DNA from: Dillenia suffruticosa
Taxonomy: Eukaryota; Streptophyta; Magnoliopsida; Dilleniales; Dilleniaceae
Reading direction: 5' to 3'
NCBI GenBank assembly: GCA_033439265.1
Contig: JAVTVX010000019.1
Span: forward strand, 17,014,039 to 17,078,038
Length of the DNA stretch: 64,000 nt
In this document: piece after piece, positions 47,035 through 58,780 of the stretch
Layout: the number at the start of each line of letters is the position of its first letter
Numbering within the stretch: the first letter of the stretch is position 1
Position numbers and translations under genes: made by a program
The notes under the pieces: model-generated
Databases searched by the model: none
What the model saw: the letters and a program-made list of their open reading frames with translations, nothing else
What the model was told of the DNA's origin: nothing

Positions 47035-50000
47035 ATCTCTCTGTGTGTTTAACCTAGAAATGTTGCTTCGAAGCTTTATAGGGATTCAATATTCGTAAAA
47101 ATATGACTTGGTCTTCACATATATCTGATTGGTTATTGGACAGCTTTTAGCCTAATGTATTTCCGTTTGGTAACTCGGTTCATCTTATGAAGCTAAAGCA
47201 CCTCTGCTAATGAAGGAACCAATCAGCTTTCGACAGCTCAACCGAGTGACAAAAATGGTCGTACATGAGTGAGATATAGCGGTTGCATTTACACTTTTAT
47301 CATTAATTCACATAAGCTTTGCACTTCTTCCGGACCCTTGAAAAATATTCATTAATGTGTTCAATCAAAATAGACAACGAACAAGGTGGACTCAAATTCA
47401 TGGAGACTGCATATGCATTTACCGTAATGGTTTTTCCCTTATTCCGAATCTTTTCTTATCAATCACGGTAGCAACTAGAGTCACTCAACTCCCTTGCTAT
47501 CACGTTTTGGATCACGTGACCTAAAACATGATGATATAATTTGATCCCTATACACAGAAATGACGTTGAAACCATAGAAAAAAGAGTCAACTTCCATGAA
47601 GAAACACAGAGGAGACTTGGATTGGATTGGCACATCAAAATATGCAAGTAGCTAATGAGTATAAAATGCCACATAGAAAAAAAGAGGAGTCTCTCTAATT
47701 TCTTTTTAATTTTAAAGTTCTCAACTTGATATGATTTTTTTTTTTTAACTTGTTTATATGGTTGCCATGTTTCATAATCTATTTTCTTGCAACTAAACTG
47801 TGCTTATGAAATCCTATATGGTATAGTTGTTTCAATGAATTAGATAACTATGTTACTGCATATTTTGATCTTACATCTAATCAACAAAGCCTCTCCCTCA
47901 ACAATCTGTATTCTAGTTATTGAGAGGCACCTCCTATTCATTAACCATGCCTAGAAAACATACCACATTTCAAGTACTGACAAGATGGACAAACACATGC
48001 ACCCTCAAATGTATACATAGAATCGGTTTAATAATATATTTCCCTCCTCCCTTGTATCAGCTTATATAATATCATGTAATATAGCTTGATTATGTACTCA
48101 TGTACGCTATAATTAAGTGTATCTTCCTAATTCTTCAATCTTGTGTATTAGACATCCAAATTACTGTTTATCTTCTTATCTTCCATTTTAACTTTATATG
48201 CATGCTCAACTCAACTTAACTAAGCCTGAGAAAATCTCGTAAGTGAGGCCTTAAGCTTATTAGCCCTAGCCCCATAGGTCTATGCATGAGGTATCAGTAA
48301 AGATGAAGTAAGCATAAGTCTTAAAATGGAGGTGGTCATATGAATCCGCTTTTATTAATGCTATATCACATGCCAACTTCAAAGTTAGCATATCATGTTT
48401 CACTAGTTCTCTTGGAGTTATCTTTGGCCTTTCTCTGGTTCTTTGATCACTTTGAACCTCATAAGTATATAATTTGTGGGAAAGCAGACTTTAGTTCTTA
48501 AGACAAATTTATAACATTGATGCTGACTTGTGAGCCCTTTGTAACTTCCATTCTTTTTTTTTGGGGGGGGGATGCGACTGTAGTGGGAATTCAGCATGTG
48601 GTAACCTATTTCATACTTATGAGGGAGGCAAGGCCTATAAACCGTTTCAAAGCTGTGGGGCCAGATGTGAAAATTAGTTGCTGTTGGTTGTGAGAGAAAT
48701 GGTTTAAATGCAGAGTAATTTATATATATATAAAAAAGGATTCAAATTTTATGGTGATATCTTAGTTTTGGTGATGTTGTAAGGAATCCGAGTGTCAATG
48801 GTAAAGGATTGCATTGCATTCACTACATTGAGAGGTAATATGAGTTTTCTAAAGAGAATATGGTGTTTGGATTTATAGGAATTCTGTATTTGTGCAAGCC
48901 AACCTTTAGAAGCTATTGCTAATGGTGGTGCTTTTTTTTTTCAAGCATCCCATATTCATCCTACCATGCTTATGTTGGACTGCAGCCAGAGTATACTTTG
49001 AAAAGTATTCATAGGATTATGCTGAGAGAAAAACTATCAAATGGTGGAGACAGCAAATAGCTTAAAGGTCTTGGATTATGGATAGTGGGTAAGTGTATAG
49101 AAATTTGTGAGGAGCAGAGTTAAGAGACTAAGTTTGAACATGTTTTTTAGGGGCTTCCGGACAAGCATTTTAAGAAAATTTTCTTAGTTGTAAAATCAAT
49201 GAGAATATAAGTGGTAATTGGACATGTGCATTAGAACCAAAAATTATCAACTCTAAGTATGCATTCAGTTTTATCCTTAATGTTTGAAGAGGATATACAC
49301 ACTTTAAAAATGGATGTCTGACAGCAACCCTCTGCCATAGGTAGGAAGGATGTAGGTTTCAGGACTGTTTCTTAACCTGGAAATGGGTTGAAGTTTGAAC
49401 GAATGTGAAGTTGCTGAACAAGTAAAAGTTCAAAGCAGCCACCAAAAGAGTGGATTCATGAAAAGGTCTTAAATCTGCCCGTTAGCAGTTTTTAATCGCA
49501 TATATTAGTTTTTTTCAACATTCAACACAGAGCCGGTGAAAAACTTTATCTTTTATATTTTTTTGTTAACGTTGAAAGTGCAATAGATCTTTTGAAAGGT
49601 ATCAATCTATCAAATAGACTTGGGGCATGTTTGGAAATGGAGACAAAAAGTGCTTATTGCTATAAGCACTTCTCCAAAAAAATGGTCATTGCCAACTCAG
49701 CTAGAAAATTTTACACCAAATGCATGGTTTTTCAAACCAAATAATTTTTCTCTCTATTAAAAGCTATAAAATACTTATTAGCCTAATATTGTTGGCTTCT
49801 GAAGAAAGCATTTATATAAAAAAAAAAATCTTCTACATGTGTTCCTAAACACCTCCTTGGTATTTATTGTAGCATCATGTGCGGTTGTATTTTTAAGCCA
49901 ATTTATCCTTACTTATTTGTAGTTCCAAGTAGAACTCCCTAAATAGTAGAAACTCCTTGTGTGAATAGAAATGCCTTTACAAATAAAAAGTTTGCAAGTG

Positions 50001-53000
50001 GTTTCTAACATTCTAGCTAAGGTTACGTGGAACCACATCTATCATCTAAAATTTTTCTGCAATTAAAAGTCTGTATGCATTTTTTTTTATAAGAGCAAGT
50101 GAAGGTACTTACACATGCATAAAATCTCAAGTTCCTAATTCTCTAAATTGTGAGCAAGATCCTTTGGCTTTGATTTGATTGTTATAAATTAGCATCCATC
50201 ATTTTGCTTTTTGTCAGAGCAGGATTAATGACTCCAGTTAATGCTCTGGGAAGAACTGATTGACTAAAGTAAATAAATTTATGAGTGCCTTGACACTCTA
50301 TTTCCATTACTAGTTTCTAAATTTTGTAGATATGCCCGTGAACCTGGGAAAATCTGTGGACTTTTGGTCTAGGGTTTTAGCCTTCTCAATTTTCGCTTTC
50401 CCTGGGAAGGTGCCTTTGACATATTCACAGAATGAATTTGTTTGCCTAGTGTTGTACCCAAGGATGAGTTGCTTGGGTCTTGCACTAGTGTAATTAATCG
50501 GAAAGATGGCTTCATGAGGTTAATGGCTATGTCATTCAAAGGCAGCATTTGGTTCCTCGTCATAAGTGCTTATGGCCTATTTTGTCTTATTTCAAATATA
50601 GCATTTGTTGATTGGAGAAAAAAGTTTTTATAGACATTTATGGTTTTTCAATCAAACTAAAATTTCCTATGAAACCTTTTAAATTCATTATCAAATCAAA
50701 CCATCCTAATTAGAAAGTTAAAATCTGAAGGAAAAAGTCAGTAATCACTTAGAAGTGCTTTCAAATGCCCCTTGAGCAAAATATGCATAGCATGGTATCC
50801 TAGTTTGCATTCACTAGACGTGCAATCCTTATCACACTGGAGTTTTAGTTTACACGTGGCTTGATGGTTAGGAACTTCATTTGTTTAGAGTTTTGCTCCA
50901 CAAACTGAAACATTGATGAGTGGTTAGGTACCTATACCATAAAATTATTCCATGCTTTGTTCTTAAACAGTCCTGCGGAATGCGCATTGTATGTGCAAAA
51001 ATATAGTCAAAATTTATGCCTGTTTTATTTTATTTTAATTTATTTGTGATGTATATAATTATCTATCATGAAGCATTATTATGAACTGGTCATGCCAATG
51101 GAATTTTTTTTTTTTTTTTTTTTTTTATAAAGGAAAAGGAGCTGCTACTAAAGTACTATACATCCTCATTTTGTAGTTCTTGATGAATTTGAATACTACC
51201 TAATTATTTTACATTCTTGGATTAGTTTTATCTGATCAAACTTAATTTTGAACCTTCTCCTTTTGTGGAAAACAATCCTTCAAATTTATAAAATTTAATT
51301 CTTTACCCTGATAATTTTTTCATTTTCATTTGTACCAAGCATTTTAATGAAGAATCAATTTAAAATAATCTCCCACCAGGTCACTTGTCGACAACGTTAC
51401 ACATGGAATGCTAGTTGCATGTCAGCATGCTTGTGTCCACTGCTGCCTATTTTTAGCGGAGAAGCACCTGTGGAATTCTTCAATTCAAGTCAATTTAGAT
51501 TTACTTTCTTGACTGTTTGGGATTTAACTTTATGGTTTGGGTGAAATAACCACCATTTATTTGTTTATCTATTTTTGAAAAAAAATTAAACTGTGACTTT
51601 CACAAAATTAGGAATTCAATGCGTGTTATACATCTCCAAAATTACCTAAATTAAGAAAAAGAAATATAATTTATCACTAAGAAATTTCTCTTTTATTTGT
51701 TCATTTATTTTTTTTTTTCTATCTTCTGGTGTTTGTTGTGATTGGAATCCGTTGCAATTATTTCAACTTATTCAGATGATGTTTGGCTTTGATCTTAGAG
51801 ATATCCTAAACTAACATTTCCCAAGAAGTATAAGCTTTAGGTCTCCTGGTCTGAAAGCTTGAATCATCTTTTATGGCTGATACTATTCATCTTTCTTGTT
51901 GCATGATGTAGTACCTCGATGAGAACAAAAAGTTGATCCTGGCAATATTGGACAATCAAAACCTTGGAAAACTTGCTGAATGTGCACAGTAAGTGATTGA
52001 TTTGGTTTTTCTTCCCATCTCTTTTACCTTGCTGTGTTCATCTGAGATGCTTGACAAATGTTATACGGATTCAGTAATATATGTAGTTGATCAATTGGTG
52101 CCAAAGGATTATCTATTTGGTTATTTGAAAATTCTGTACCTCTGTCTTTGCTATTTTTCCCCCCAACAGCTCTTACAAACTTAAGGGAGTTCAACAACAA
52201 CTTTTTGTATACCAGTAATTATGCATGTTAAGCTATTGAGGAGTCAATGCTATAGTTGGAGTATAAAGTAATGTGCTTCATGTTATGTTGTAACATTTTG
52301 TTGGAGAAGTAACCGTAAAGGCATAAAAGCTGTTAGAGGAAGTTAGAAGGATAACAATTTACTGTTGGGGGAATATTGAGTGGTTAGTAGGGAACTTAGG
52401 CTATAAATAAGATATGAAGGGAAGTGGGAAGGGGAGGGAAAAAAGAAGATAGCTTTAGCTATAGTGAGGGCAGTATACTTAGAGACTGGATTGGGCAGTC
52501 TACTCTAAGAGAGTGACTGAATTTCTTTTTCTTCTTTTTTGTGTTGCAATGCTCTTTTAGAGCCGCCATTAATCAAAGGAAGTCACTGATCTTCCAAAAT
52601 TTCTAGCTCCCTGCTCTCTCCATTCCTAACAATTGGTCTGTTAGAGTAATGTGCTTCATGTTATGTTGTAACATTTTGTTGGGGAAGTAATCGTAAAGGC
52701 ATAAAAGCTGTTAGAGGAAGTTAGAAAGGTAACAATTTACTGTTGGGGGAATATTGAGTGGTTAGAAGGGAATTTAGACTATAAATAAGATATGAAGGGA
52801 AGTGGGAAGGGGAGGGAAAAAAAAAGATAGCTTCAGCTATAGTGAGGGCAGTCTACTTAGAGACTGGATTGGGCAATCTACTCTAAGAGAGTGACTGAAT
52901 TTCTTTTTCTTCTTTTTTGTGTTGCAATGCTCTTTTAGAGCCATTAATCGAAGGAAGTCATTGATCTTCCAAAATTTCTAGCTCCCTGCTTTCTCCATTC

Positions 53001-55954
53001 CTAACAATTGGTCTGACCTGCCTTATCTTCCTCTGCTCCTCTCTATTTCCCTCTCTCCATCTTTTTTTCTCTCTTTTACATCCTACATCCTATTCATGAC
53101 TCAAAAGTGAATGGAAACGAGATTGGACAGTCTGCAGTCCTTGGAGGAACTGGTTGCCGCCCTACTCCGTCAAGAAAATGAGGGTTGTGATGAAGCGGGA
53201 TCTTCGACAACAGCCCTCAACGAGGTTCATGGAGGCCCTTCTCTCAACATCGGCGTCATTCCCATTCCGGGAACACACACTCAAACTCCACCCCCATTTA
53301 AGGTCCCAGCAACCGATGACTTTCAACTTATCATGCGACGATTTGATCTTCCCTCTCTTGATGGTCATGACCTAGCCGCATGGGTCGCTCGCGAAAAACA
53401 ATTCTTCACTATCAATCGCGTCGGCGATGAGTTGAAAGTGGCGATGGCGATGGTCTCCATGGATGGACTAGCACTTCACTGGGTTCGATGGCTCTTCGCT
53501 CAAAATCAATCGATCTCCTGGTCCGAATTAACTTCTGAGCTCTTTGATTGCTTTGGAGGCGGATTATCGGTGAATCCCTTCAAAGCTCTAGCATCTACAA
53601 AGCAAACAGCGACTGTTGACGCTTACATTGACGAATTCGTCGCTAGGGCTGCACTCATCAAGGGCCTGAACTCTTCGATCCTTTTGGGTCTCTTCCTCAA
53701 TGGCCTCAGGGATGAGATCCGAGTTCGATTTTGCTCCCACGAAGCTCTCGCTCTTTCAGACGATGAAGCTTGCTCGGGAAATCGAATGAGAGAATGGCTA
53801 CTTTATAACGGGGCTACTATCGGGTAATGATGACGGGGCCCGCTTCTCTGCCAACTCACGAAAATGGAGCAGGTCCAACCTGACTCTTGGAGGATCCAAA
53901 ACTCACTTCCACCCAAAACCCACAACCCGGAATCATTTTTCTTTTAACCCGCCCCAAACCCAATCTTCATGCTCAACGATCATCTTCACCCCTTCCTCTG
54001 CAACCACATGCAACGCCCAATTGAGGCTTCCATCAATTGACCCACCATGAAATCATGGACCTCCGCTCCAAAGGGTTGTGTTTCAAGTGTCGACGACCAT
54101 ACCATCCTCTCCATAATTGCCCCAACAAGAGCTTGCGTGCGATCATTCTGAGCGAGGATGAGGTTCCATCAAATGACGAAGACGCGAGCGAAGACACAAT
54201 TGCGGAGGATTTGCGATACCATTTGGACATTTGTTAGAAAGAGAGAGAACATGTGCTGGTCCCCGGGAGGGAGGAACGTTGGACCTCCCAGATTTTACGA
54301 GCCAATTTCCGGGCTACAGTGTTAAGGGCAAGGCTGAAGTTTCAGCAGGGGGCAGCAGGGGGCAATGTTAGGGAAGTAATCGTAAAGGCATAAAAGCTAT
54401 TAGAGGAAGTTAGAAGGATAACAATTTACTGTTGAGAGAATACTGGGTGGTTAAAAGGGAACTTAGGCTATAAATAAGATATGAAGGGAAGCGGGAAGGG
54501 GAGAGAAAAAAGAAGATAGCTTCAGCTATAGTGAGGGCAGTCTACTCTTAGAGAGTGACTGAATTTCTTTTTCTTCTTTTCTGTGTTGTAATGCTCTTTT
54601 AGAGCATCAATTCTTTTAGAGCATTAATCGAAGGAAGTCACTGATCTGCCAAAATTTCTAGCTCCCTGCTTTCTCCATTCCTAACACATTTTAAATTAGT
54701 TATCTTATGAAAGCATATGTTAGGTGTATGATCGTTGTCATAATGAATGACAGAGCATTTGGAGTTTAGACAGGATATTTGGTGGTTTATCATCTTTTGT
54801 AACCAAGTCCTTGTTTCCTTGACCTGAAATTAGCGTCTAGTTTATCTCATTTGTACCCTATCTTTGTAGACCTAGCTTGTGCATGCTATCTTTCTTGTTA
54901 TAATGCTTGAATCTTTTGCAGGACACTAGTTTCTATCTGATTCTTTCAAGCACTTTGTTGATATTGGTTGAGGTTTTCCTTTTAGTATGTGAGTTCTGAA
55001 AGACCGGCCACGAGTTTTGTCTCTTAAGGATGCTTACCGGTTCATATGCTTGCATCAAAATCAGTTGGTTGGTTGAATGTCACAATCCAAGTGAGAGTAA
55101 AGGCTAAACTTTTGGTCAAAAGTGTATTAAGAATGAATGGACAGCTTTCAAGTGCTGTTCTTTGCCTTTTTTTTTTCGAAGTTATTTTATCTCGAAGCAA
55201 CATTTGATTGTAAAGACAACTAACCCTCCACCATTACACCACCACTATCAAGGAAAAAAAAAATTAAATAAATAGTTCCTGGATTCTTTTCTTTGTTCCT
55301 GTGCTTGCCCCTTTTGTGTCTACATTAACAAGCTAATGAGCATTCCATCCTCTTTTTATATTTGTGCAATACTTACATGTTTGATTTTGGATGATTTAGG
55401 TATCAAGCCCAGCTTCAAAAGAACCTGATGTATTTAGCTGCAATTGCTGATGCCCAACCACAGGCCCCAGCTATGCCTTCTCAGGTAAGTGTTATGGCTT
55501 TAGGTTCACACTTCTACTACTATGTCAATTGCATAGTCTCGTAACCTGGTAATTGACCCTGCAGATGGCTCCACACCCTGCTATGCAACAAGGGTTTTAC
55601 ATGCAACATCCTCAGGCTGCAGCAATGGCTCAGCAACAGGGTCTTTTCCCTCCTAAGGTGCCCTTACAATTTAATAGCCCACATCAAATGGCTGAGCAGC
55701 AGCTGCACCAGCAACACCAACAGGCCATGCAAGGGCAAATGGGCATAAGACCTGGTGGCCCAAACAATGGCATGCATTCCATGCATCCTGAAGCAGCTCA
55801 TGGTGGTGGTAATGGTGGTGGGCCTCCTTCAACCGCTGGTGGTGGAAGCAAACAAGATGCCTCGGATACTGGAAATGCAGGTGGTGATGGCCAAGGGAAC
55901 ACGAGTGCTGGTGGTGATGGAGGTCCGGAGGAAGGAAAACGACGTGTACTTTAG
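46882..55954 (+). CDS. GIF2: GRF-interacting factor, GIF2/GIF3 type (SSXT/SNH transcriptional coactivator)
   Basis: Nuclear coactivator that binds growth-regulating factors (GRFs) through its N-terminal SNH domain and links them to SWI/SNF chromatin remodellers to promote cell proliferation in leaves and flowers. Four exons join in frame with GT-AG introns: 46882-46959, 51912-51988, 55400-55484 and 55565-55954, giving 209 residues. SNH domain about residues 17-78, including the T-T-E-Q-I-Q-K, Y-L-D-E-N-K-K-L, L-G-K-L-A-E-C-A and L-M-Y-L-A-A-I-A-D segments. After it come Met/Gln-rich (about 82-140, with M-G-I-R-P) and Gly-rich stretches as in GIF2 and GIF3; GIF1 differs at the start. Introns 1 (4,952 bp) and 2 (3,411 bp) are long, the latter because of retrotransposon insertion. 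The symbol is by resemblance; GIF3 is equally possible. Confidence 0.9.
46977..47032. repeat. (CT)n microsatellite at the start of GIF intron 1
   Basis: About 28 CT units, 17 bases after the exon 1 donor site, preceded by a short (CA)n run. Confidence 0.95.
49622..49856. mobile_element. Possible hAT-type MITE in GIF intron 1
   Basis: Starts GGGGCATGTTTGGAA and ends TTCCTAAACACCTCC, imperfect inverted termini of the kind seen in hAT MITEs, with a paired TGCTTATTGCTATAAGCACTT hairpin near the left end. No 8-bp target duplication found. Confidence 0.4.
52299..52631 (+). repeat. Extra LTR copy (duplicated 5' LTR of element F)
   Basis: 333 bp, TGTTGG to CTAACA, nearly identical to 52677-53006. 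Preceded by the same 30-bp host flank and followed by the first bases of the element's interior (ATTGGTCTG), so it arose by tandem duplication and not by a second transposition. Confidence 0.85.
52677..54686 (+). mobile_element. Gag-only LTR retrotransposon (element F) in GIF intron 2
   Basis: LTRs 52677-53006 (330 bp) and 54366-54686 (321 bp) are very similar. The target duplication CATTT is at 52672-52676 and 54687-54691. Interior of 1.36 kb: PBS region beginning ATTGGTCTGAC (53007), a gag frame, a zinc knuckle, and a polypurine tract with CAGGGGGCAGCAGGGGGCAA (54346-54365). No protease, integrase or RT, so it fits the TR-GAG class of non-autonomous elements. It lies in sense orientation in the intron. 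Confidence 0.9.
53111..54237 (+). pseudogene. Ty3/Gypsy-type gag of element F, frameshifted
   Basis: First frame 53111-53827: an N-terminal linker, then the retrotransposon Gag domain with F-D-L-P-x-x-D-G-H-D, A-W-V-A-R-E-K-Q-F-F, A-L-H-W-V-R-W and L-F-x-x-F-G-G segments. Near 53765 the frame shifts, since the expected M-K-L-A-R-E-I-E continues in another frame and soon stops. A later frame, 54037-54237, holds a CCHC knuckle C-F-K-C-R-R-P-Y-H-x4-C followed by an acidic tail. Apart from the shift and stop the region is well kept, so inactivation looks recent. Gag alone would let the element be packaged by a helper. Confidence 0.75.
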
Positions 55955-57384
55955 GTCTGTCCCACATTTGATATGTGGTTGTTGATAGTAGGAATCTGTC
56001 ACGATAGAACTGGTATTTCTGTGGTGATCTTTGATACGCTTGAACAAAAAGTGGTTTTCTTGTTGCTTGTCTTTAGTTTAGCAGATCGGGTAGGTATGCC
56101 TTGTTAAAAGAAAACCTGGCATGTTTAGAATTCTGCCATGGGATGCAAAAGCAGGTGATTAATCAAGACTATGTTGTAGTGAAAGGGTTGATTATTTGCC
56201 TTCAGCATCCTCTATTATTGAGCGGCAGCCACGGCTTATTTTATGTTTGCATTTTTTTTTTCTTTTTCTTGGATAAGGATATGGATATCTATCTTAATTA
56301 CTATTATTCAGCTGTGTGGATAATTATAAGAAAATTCCTTAAACCTTCACCCAAATTTTATTCAAGTCTCTAAATTTTATTTTATTGTTACATGATTGAA
56401 ATTCTAAATTTTAAATTTGCATCAACTATGTTTCTAAATTGATATCGTGAATGACGTCGATATTCTTTGACATGCTAAGGTTGACATGACAGGGGAATTT
56501 TTTTTCCCCCCTGCAAAAGTCGATGCTTTGCAGCTTTTTTATCATGTTGATTTGATTCATCTAGGATTCGTTTATTTCATAAACACTTTCAAATTATGAG
56601 CTCATACGAATTTAAGGTGATTTAACGTTGAAATTGACAAGCAATTTCCTTGGATCCTGCAACACTTGTTGCCATGTCGTGTAGCTAAAATAAAATGAGT
56701 TTAATGTCTAGGAAATTGTTTATTGTTGACTTGTAGAACAGATGTGGGAAGTTGTAGACAAACAAGAAAGAGGAAATCCTATTTATCCTAACCAAAATCA
56801 TGAACCAGAAACCCAATTGAACAAAAGATTGAGAGAGCTGTTGGGTTTTGGAAAATCCAAACTCCCTTCAATAAACTAAAACTCACAACATCTCTAAAAG
56901 GAAATCCAAACCCTTTTCAAGCATCTGCTCCTTACTTTCCAAAGATTTTTGGATCTGTCTTGAAAAGAGACAAAGATTATGGCACTTTTCAAAAGCATTT
57001 CAAAGATGTTTTTCCAGAGAGGTCGCCGTTGCTATCTGCCGTCATCATCAGACCTGGAATGATGGTTTACGGTGGCGTTTGTGGCTTGGTGTAGCCATTT
57101 CTGGTTGTTATTAAAATTTCAATTTTTAACTTGTATTTGATCTTGAAATGCAATACTGCCAGGCTGACTTCTGGAACCATCTCAAGGTTCTTACTACCCC
57201 AGGACCATCTTGTTTGTTCTTTCTTCAATGCTCCAAATAAATTTTCCTTTCAGATTTTTATAAGTTTTAGTTTTTCTTCACTATTATAGTTTTCTTTTTT
57301 TTTTTTTTTGGTAAGTTTTACTAATATTATTCTTATGCAGAAAAGAAATAGTAATTTTTTTGTTGGCTTAACATAAGATACATT
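55955..57384. other. GIF 3' UTR and downstream spacer
   Basis: The first 300-400 bases probably form the 3' UTR. No further gene is seen. Confidence 0.55.
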
Positions 57385-57399
57385 AACACTTCAAATCCA

Positions 57400-57618
57400 A
57401 CCAACATGGGTTGATTCAACTGGATGTGTGGTTGAATTTCTGTAAATATGACCGATGTTCGACTCCCACTAGGAGCATTGGGCTCTCATGTGTATGGAGC
57501 GTTTTCCGTTGGGAGACCCACCCTCCTAAAATGAGCTATTGCAGTGGTCGCTCCGGATTAGTCGGGGCAAAACCCCGGACACCGGACGGTGTCCAAGATA
57601 TGGTATCATACAAAAAAA
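57400..57618 (+). mobile_element. tRNA-derived SINE, copy 5, best preserved, 15-bp target duplication
   Basis: Flanked by AACACTTCAAATCCA at 57385-57399 and 57619-57633, a perfect 15-bp duplication. A B-box GTTCGACTCCC (57458-57468) follows a tRNA-like head, then TTGGGAGACCCACC, GTCGCTCCGGATTAGTCGGG and a GC-rich ACCCCGGACACCGGACGGTG end, and a short poly(A). The youngest SINE in the window judging by its intact duplication and body. Confidence 0.9.
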
Positions 57619-57633
57619 AACACTTCAAATCCA

Positions 57634-58255
57634 TATTAACACATAACGTCTATATAATCAACTGTTTGACTTAATTAATATAGATTAATAATTTAAAAAT
57701 CATCTGAAAATTAAATTTAAGAATTTAATTAAAATTAAAATTTATTTTAAAATTCAAGAAATTTATGTGTAATTATCCCTTTGCCTAGAAATAATACCAA
57801 AATGGCCTTAAAGTATTTCAGCATTCTACTTTATTTGGTCCACCTTAAATTATTTCATTGCAAAAATTAATAGATCTGTGTGTGTGTGGATTGTATTGAC
57901 AACCTGTACTAAGGCACGGGCAGTGACTCCTCATTGGTCATCAGTTCCAATGAGGAAAAAAAGTCAAATTATTAGGAACATGATGTTCGTGTTTTCTGGT
58001 GAATGATTAGAGTTGCGGTCGCACGATGGCATCTCACCTCTACTATCACCACCAAACATGGGTTTATTATACTTGGCACCTTTACCTTGTGCAAGTTGAG
58101 TGATTGAAACTTATGAGAAAATATGAGAAACAGACACACCATCTCCAACCCCATGTCATGAATCTCAAGGGCAGTGAAAATATATTCCTTTCCAACCCTA
58201 ATATAAATGCAGTTTGATCTCAAGTCGAAGGTTTGCTAATTGCAAGTTGTTTTGA

Positions 58256-58330
<75 letters not shown>

Positions 58331-58780
58331 CCTCCCTCCCTCTCTCTCAAACTCCTACAGTTCTTCCCCTTAAAGGTTCTTGAAAAGTAAGCTAGTCATT
58401 TTAACCCACGTGAGTGCAATCACATGGAAGGGCCATTGGAGTGTTAGATAGGTGTTGAGGATTAAAGGGTGTACACTGGAATTTTGATGGCCGACTCAAA
58501 ACGATGAGAAAATAGCTCCATCTTCCAAAGTTATGTGTGGCCTTTTAACTATCTCAATCACCTTTTCAACTACTTTTTGCATCCTTCACCTCCCTTTTAC
58601 AAGTTGTGATTGTAAGTTGTTATCGTTGAAAGTTAAAACTTCAAAAATTGCATACTTTATATACATGCATGAACTATTTGTTTCTAACTCTTTTATAATG
58701 ATTAAAATATTAAATATTATCTTTTATATACATACTAATAAACTTATTAAATATATTTCATAACTTTCAAACTATGGCAC
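57634..58780. other. Intergenic DNA with a long CT microsatellite
   Basis: No gene recognised; (CT)n/(CCCT)n at 58260-58348. Confidence 0.6.
58260..58348. repeat. (CT)n with (CCCT)n microsatellite
   Basis: About 33 CT units followed by CCCT repeats. Confidence 0.95.

Larger units (their letters stand above)
46960..51911 (+). other. GIF intron 1
   Basis: 4,952 bp, GT donor after exon 1 and AG acceptor before TACCTCGAT. AT-rich; no gene found. A possible hAT-type MITE lies at about 49622-49856. Confidence 0.8.

Noticed and set aside
55671..56047. Minus-strand and alternate-frame ORFs over GIF exon 4
   Set aside because: Shadows of the Gly/Gln/His-rich GIF coding exon.
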